Assembly (NCBI GenBank): GCA_039027855.1
Contig: JBCCJI010000002.1
Coordinates: forward strand, 1-64,000
Direction: 5' to 3'
DNA: 64,000 nucleotides
Source: Thermohalobaculum sp039027855
GTDB lineage: Bacteria > Pseudomonadota > Alphaproteobacteria > Rhodobacterales > Rhodobacteraceae
Position 1 is the first letter of the stretch, and every line of letters begins with the position of its first letter. The position numbers were made by a program, and so were the translations under genes. Shown piece after piece: positions 62,379-64,000 of the stretch. A model generated the notes under the pieces. The model was not told the origin of the DNA, did no database searches, and saw nothing but the letters and a program-made list of their open reading frames with translations.

Positions 62379-62653
62379 CACGTTGCTCCTGCGTGGGGGT
62401 TACGGGGACGCAGAGGAACGTTTACGCAAAGTAATCGTACCCATTATCAACAGCGGGCGCACCGCCTTACAACCACAGGTGGAGGCTTTTCCCGGCATGA
62501 TTGTATTCACCCTGAAGGGCCGATGCGAAGGGCCGACCGTGTCCGCCAGATGGCAGAGACTTCCATTTAGTGGCATATCGGGACATAATCACGGGTGAAC
62601 CGGGTGCGGCTTCGCGATAGTCCACCCCCGTCAGTCGCAGCGGAGACACGCCC

Positions 62654-63151
62654 ATGTCGACCGTTCTCGCGGGATCGCGCAGTCCCCAAACAACCCAGCC
62701 CGGCCAGGGGCGTCAGACCCTCACGGCCATCGCGCCGATGGTGCCGGTTCAGAATGTCGCCGTCTCGCGACGGTTCTACGTGGATCGCCTCGGCTTCCGT
62801 GTGCTGCAGGAGAATGCCAACGCGACGGCGGCGCTCGTCGCCCGCGGTCGGGTGCGGCTGATGCTGATCCGTGTCGGCGCCAAGCGGGTGCTCGATACCA
62901 CGCGCGAGCATCTCTCGGCCTATGTATGGACGCTCGATGTCGACGCCCTATACCGCGAGATAGGGCCTGCGCTGGCCGATCTGCCGGCGCACCGCGTGCG
63001 ACCACCCTTCACGCAGCCCTATGGCGCGAGAGAATTTCACGTGAAGGATCCCGATGGCTTTCTCCTGTTTTTCGCCGAAGATCCATTCGGCCCCGAAGAC
63101 GACACGACCCGACAGAGCCGCGATGACGGTGAAGAGAACGCCGTCCACTAG
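62654..63151 (+). CDS. VOC-superfamily (glyoxalase-like) protein
   Basis: A 165-residue vicinal-oxygen-chelate protein. The fold is shown by PMVPVQNVAVSRRFYVDRLG FRVLQ, the internal beta strands VRLMLIRVGAK, and the closing EFHVKDPDGFLLFFAEDPFG. The group includes glyoxalases, bleomycin-resistance-like binders and dioxygenases; no specific activity is indicated. Its C-terminus overlaps the following metallo-hydrolase start by 29 nt on the same strand. Confidence 0.88.
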   Translation: MSTVLAGSRSPQTTQPGQGRQTLTAIAPMVPVQNVAVSRRFYVDRLGFRVLQENANATAALVARGRVRLMLIRVGAKRVLDTTREHLSAYVWTLDVDALYREIGPALADLPAHRVRPPFTQPYGAREFHVKDPDGFLLFFAEDPFGPEDDTTRQSRDDGEENAVH

Positions 63152-64000
63152 GTCGGGTCCGCTGGCGGCGGTCTTCGCCACGGCGATGCTCGCCCTCGCA
63201 CCGGCCCAGGCGCTCGCCAGCGCCTGTCACAGCTTCGTCCAATCGGTGCCGGACCTCCGGGTCGCGGTCCTCGACCTCACCCCGGCTGCGGCCGCCGGCT
63301 CCAGCACGACCACGGCGCAGACGATCTTAAGTGACGTAAGCGCACAGGATGTCCTCGCCAGCGTCGGCGAGATGGAGATCACCTTCGTCGGCCACTCGAC
63401 CTATCGCATCACGAGCCCCGGCGGCGTGGTGGTCGCCACCGACTACAACGGCCGCCATGGTCAGGGCCGCCTGCCCGATGTGGTCACGATGAACAACGCG
63501 CATTCGACACATTACACCGATTTCCCCGACCCCGGGATCACCCATGTGCTGCGCGGCTGGACCAGCGGCGGCCCGGGCCCGGCGGCGCATCTGCTCGAGC
63601 TCGGCGACATGGTGGTACGCAATGTACCGACCGATATCCGCTCGGGCTTTGCCGGGCGCCGCCCCGACGGCAACTCGATCTTCGTCTTCGAGATCGGCGA
63701 GATCTGCATCGCCCATCTCGGCCATATCCACCACACGCTCTCGGACACGCACTACAATCAGCTTGGCCGGATCGACGTGCTGATGGCGCCCGTCGACGGC
63801 ACCTACACGCTGAGCCTCGCGGACATGATCGGCATCGCGAAACGCCTGAAGTCGCGGATCGTGCTGCCCATGCACTCCTTCGGCTCGGCATCGCTGCGGC
63901 TCTTCATCGACGGGATGCGCGACGAGTTCGCCGTCCAGGTGCGCGACGAGCGGACCATGCGCCTGGCCCAGGGCGGCCTCCCCGACGTGCCGACCGTGAT
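63123..64000 (+). CDS. Secreted MBL-fold metallo-hydrolase, 3' end outside window
   Basis: An ATG at 63123 opens a frame of 292 codons that runs off the right edge. The first 34 residues are a signal peptide (FATAMLALAPAQALASA). The rest resembles UlaG-type metallo-beta-lactamase-fold proteins: ITFVGHSTYRITSPGGVVVA TDY, NNAHSTHYTDF, ICIAHLGHIHHTLSD and VLPMHSFGSASL, which give the metal-binding histidines. The protein is probably periplasmic. It overlaps the VOC gene by 29 nt. Confidence 0.88.
   Translation, partial: MTVKRTPSTRSGPLAAVFATAMLALAPAQALASACHSFVQSVPDLRVAVLDLTPAAAAGSSTTTAQTILSDVSAQDVLASVGEMEITFVGHSTYRITSPGGVVVATDYNGRHGQGRLPDVVTMNNAHSTHYTDFPDPGITHVLRGWTSGGPGPAAHLLELGDMVVRNVPTDIRSGFAGRRPDGNSIFVFEIGEICIAHLGHIHHTLSDTHYNQLGRIDVLMAPVDGTYTLSLADMIGIAKRLKSRIVLPMHSFGSASLRLFIDGMRDEFAVQVRDERTMRLAQGGLPDVPTV

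Overview
The window is GC-rich DNA (roughly two thirds G+C by eye) with dense, often overlapping genes. It looks like the chromosome of an alphaproteobacterium, most likely a Rhodobacterales member. The support is: hisS followed by hisZ/hisG; dnaX-ybaB-recR with the SRP RNA gene nearby; a small aa3-oxidase subunit IV gene next to pntAB; a Tad pilus locus of alphaproteobacterial type; carA next to a GatB/YqeY gene; a LysR gene divergent from a DUF1127 gene; and two proteins with VPLPA-CTERM-like tails. No rRNA, tRNA or CRISPR array was seen. The only mobile element is a transposase fragment cut by the left edge.

Layout. 1-1.5 kb: start of an IS630-type transposase, then an alpha/beta hydrolase. 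1.6-7.5 kb (minus): OmpA-domain protein, proline-rich membrane protein, oxidase subunit IV, pntA and pntB. 7.7-8.5 kb: a glycerophosphodiesterase. 8.5-19.9 kb (minus): a near-complete Tad/Flp pilus locus in the order flp, flp, cpaB, cpaC, OmpA lipoprotein, cpaE, cpaF, tadB, tadC, TPR lipoprotein, tadD, cpaA. 20-21 kb (plus): a secreted lytic transglycosylase. 21-23.5 kb (minus): a two-subunit 3-oxoacid CoA-transferase whose halves are separated by three coupled small genes. 23.6-30.6 kb: secreted metallo-hydrolase, GT2 glycosyltransferase, carA, GatB/YqeY protein and a VPLPA-CTERM protein. 31-34.6 kb (plus): hisS overlapping a fused hisZ-hisG gene, followed by a hairpin-rich AT-richer interval ending in a strong terminator. 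35-39.4 kb (minus): dnaX, ybaB, an amidinotransferase-fold enzyme and recR. 39.7-45.6 kb: membrane proteins, SRP RNA, nudC, a flavin reductase, a DnaJ/TerB protein and a MOSC protein. 45.6-58.9 kb: SDR enzymes, hydrolase, GT4 glycosyltransferase, and a plus-strand metabolic cluster (ThDP enzyme, membrane protein, ATP-grasp, DapA-like aldolase, SDR), then a phosphotransferase/AAA fusion, the DUF1127/LysR pair and a hydantoinase. 59-64 kb: thrS, a small secreted protein, a second VPLPA-CTERM protein, a VOC protein and a secreted metallo-hydrolase running off the right edge.

The least routine items are: (1) HisZ and HisG, usually separate subunits of ATP phosphoribosyltransferase, fused in one reading frame; (2) a copy of the C-terminal tail of CoA-transferase subunit A, encoded as a separate 72-residue ORF inside the CoA-transferase operon; (3) the structured, terminator-ended interval after hisZG, a candidate non-coding RNA; (4) 12-13 bp tandem repeats recurring within or between unrelated genes; (5) a metabolic cluster whose DapA-like and SDR members have lost canonical catalytic residues. 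All family calls come from reading translations and motifs; no database search was run.
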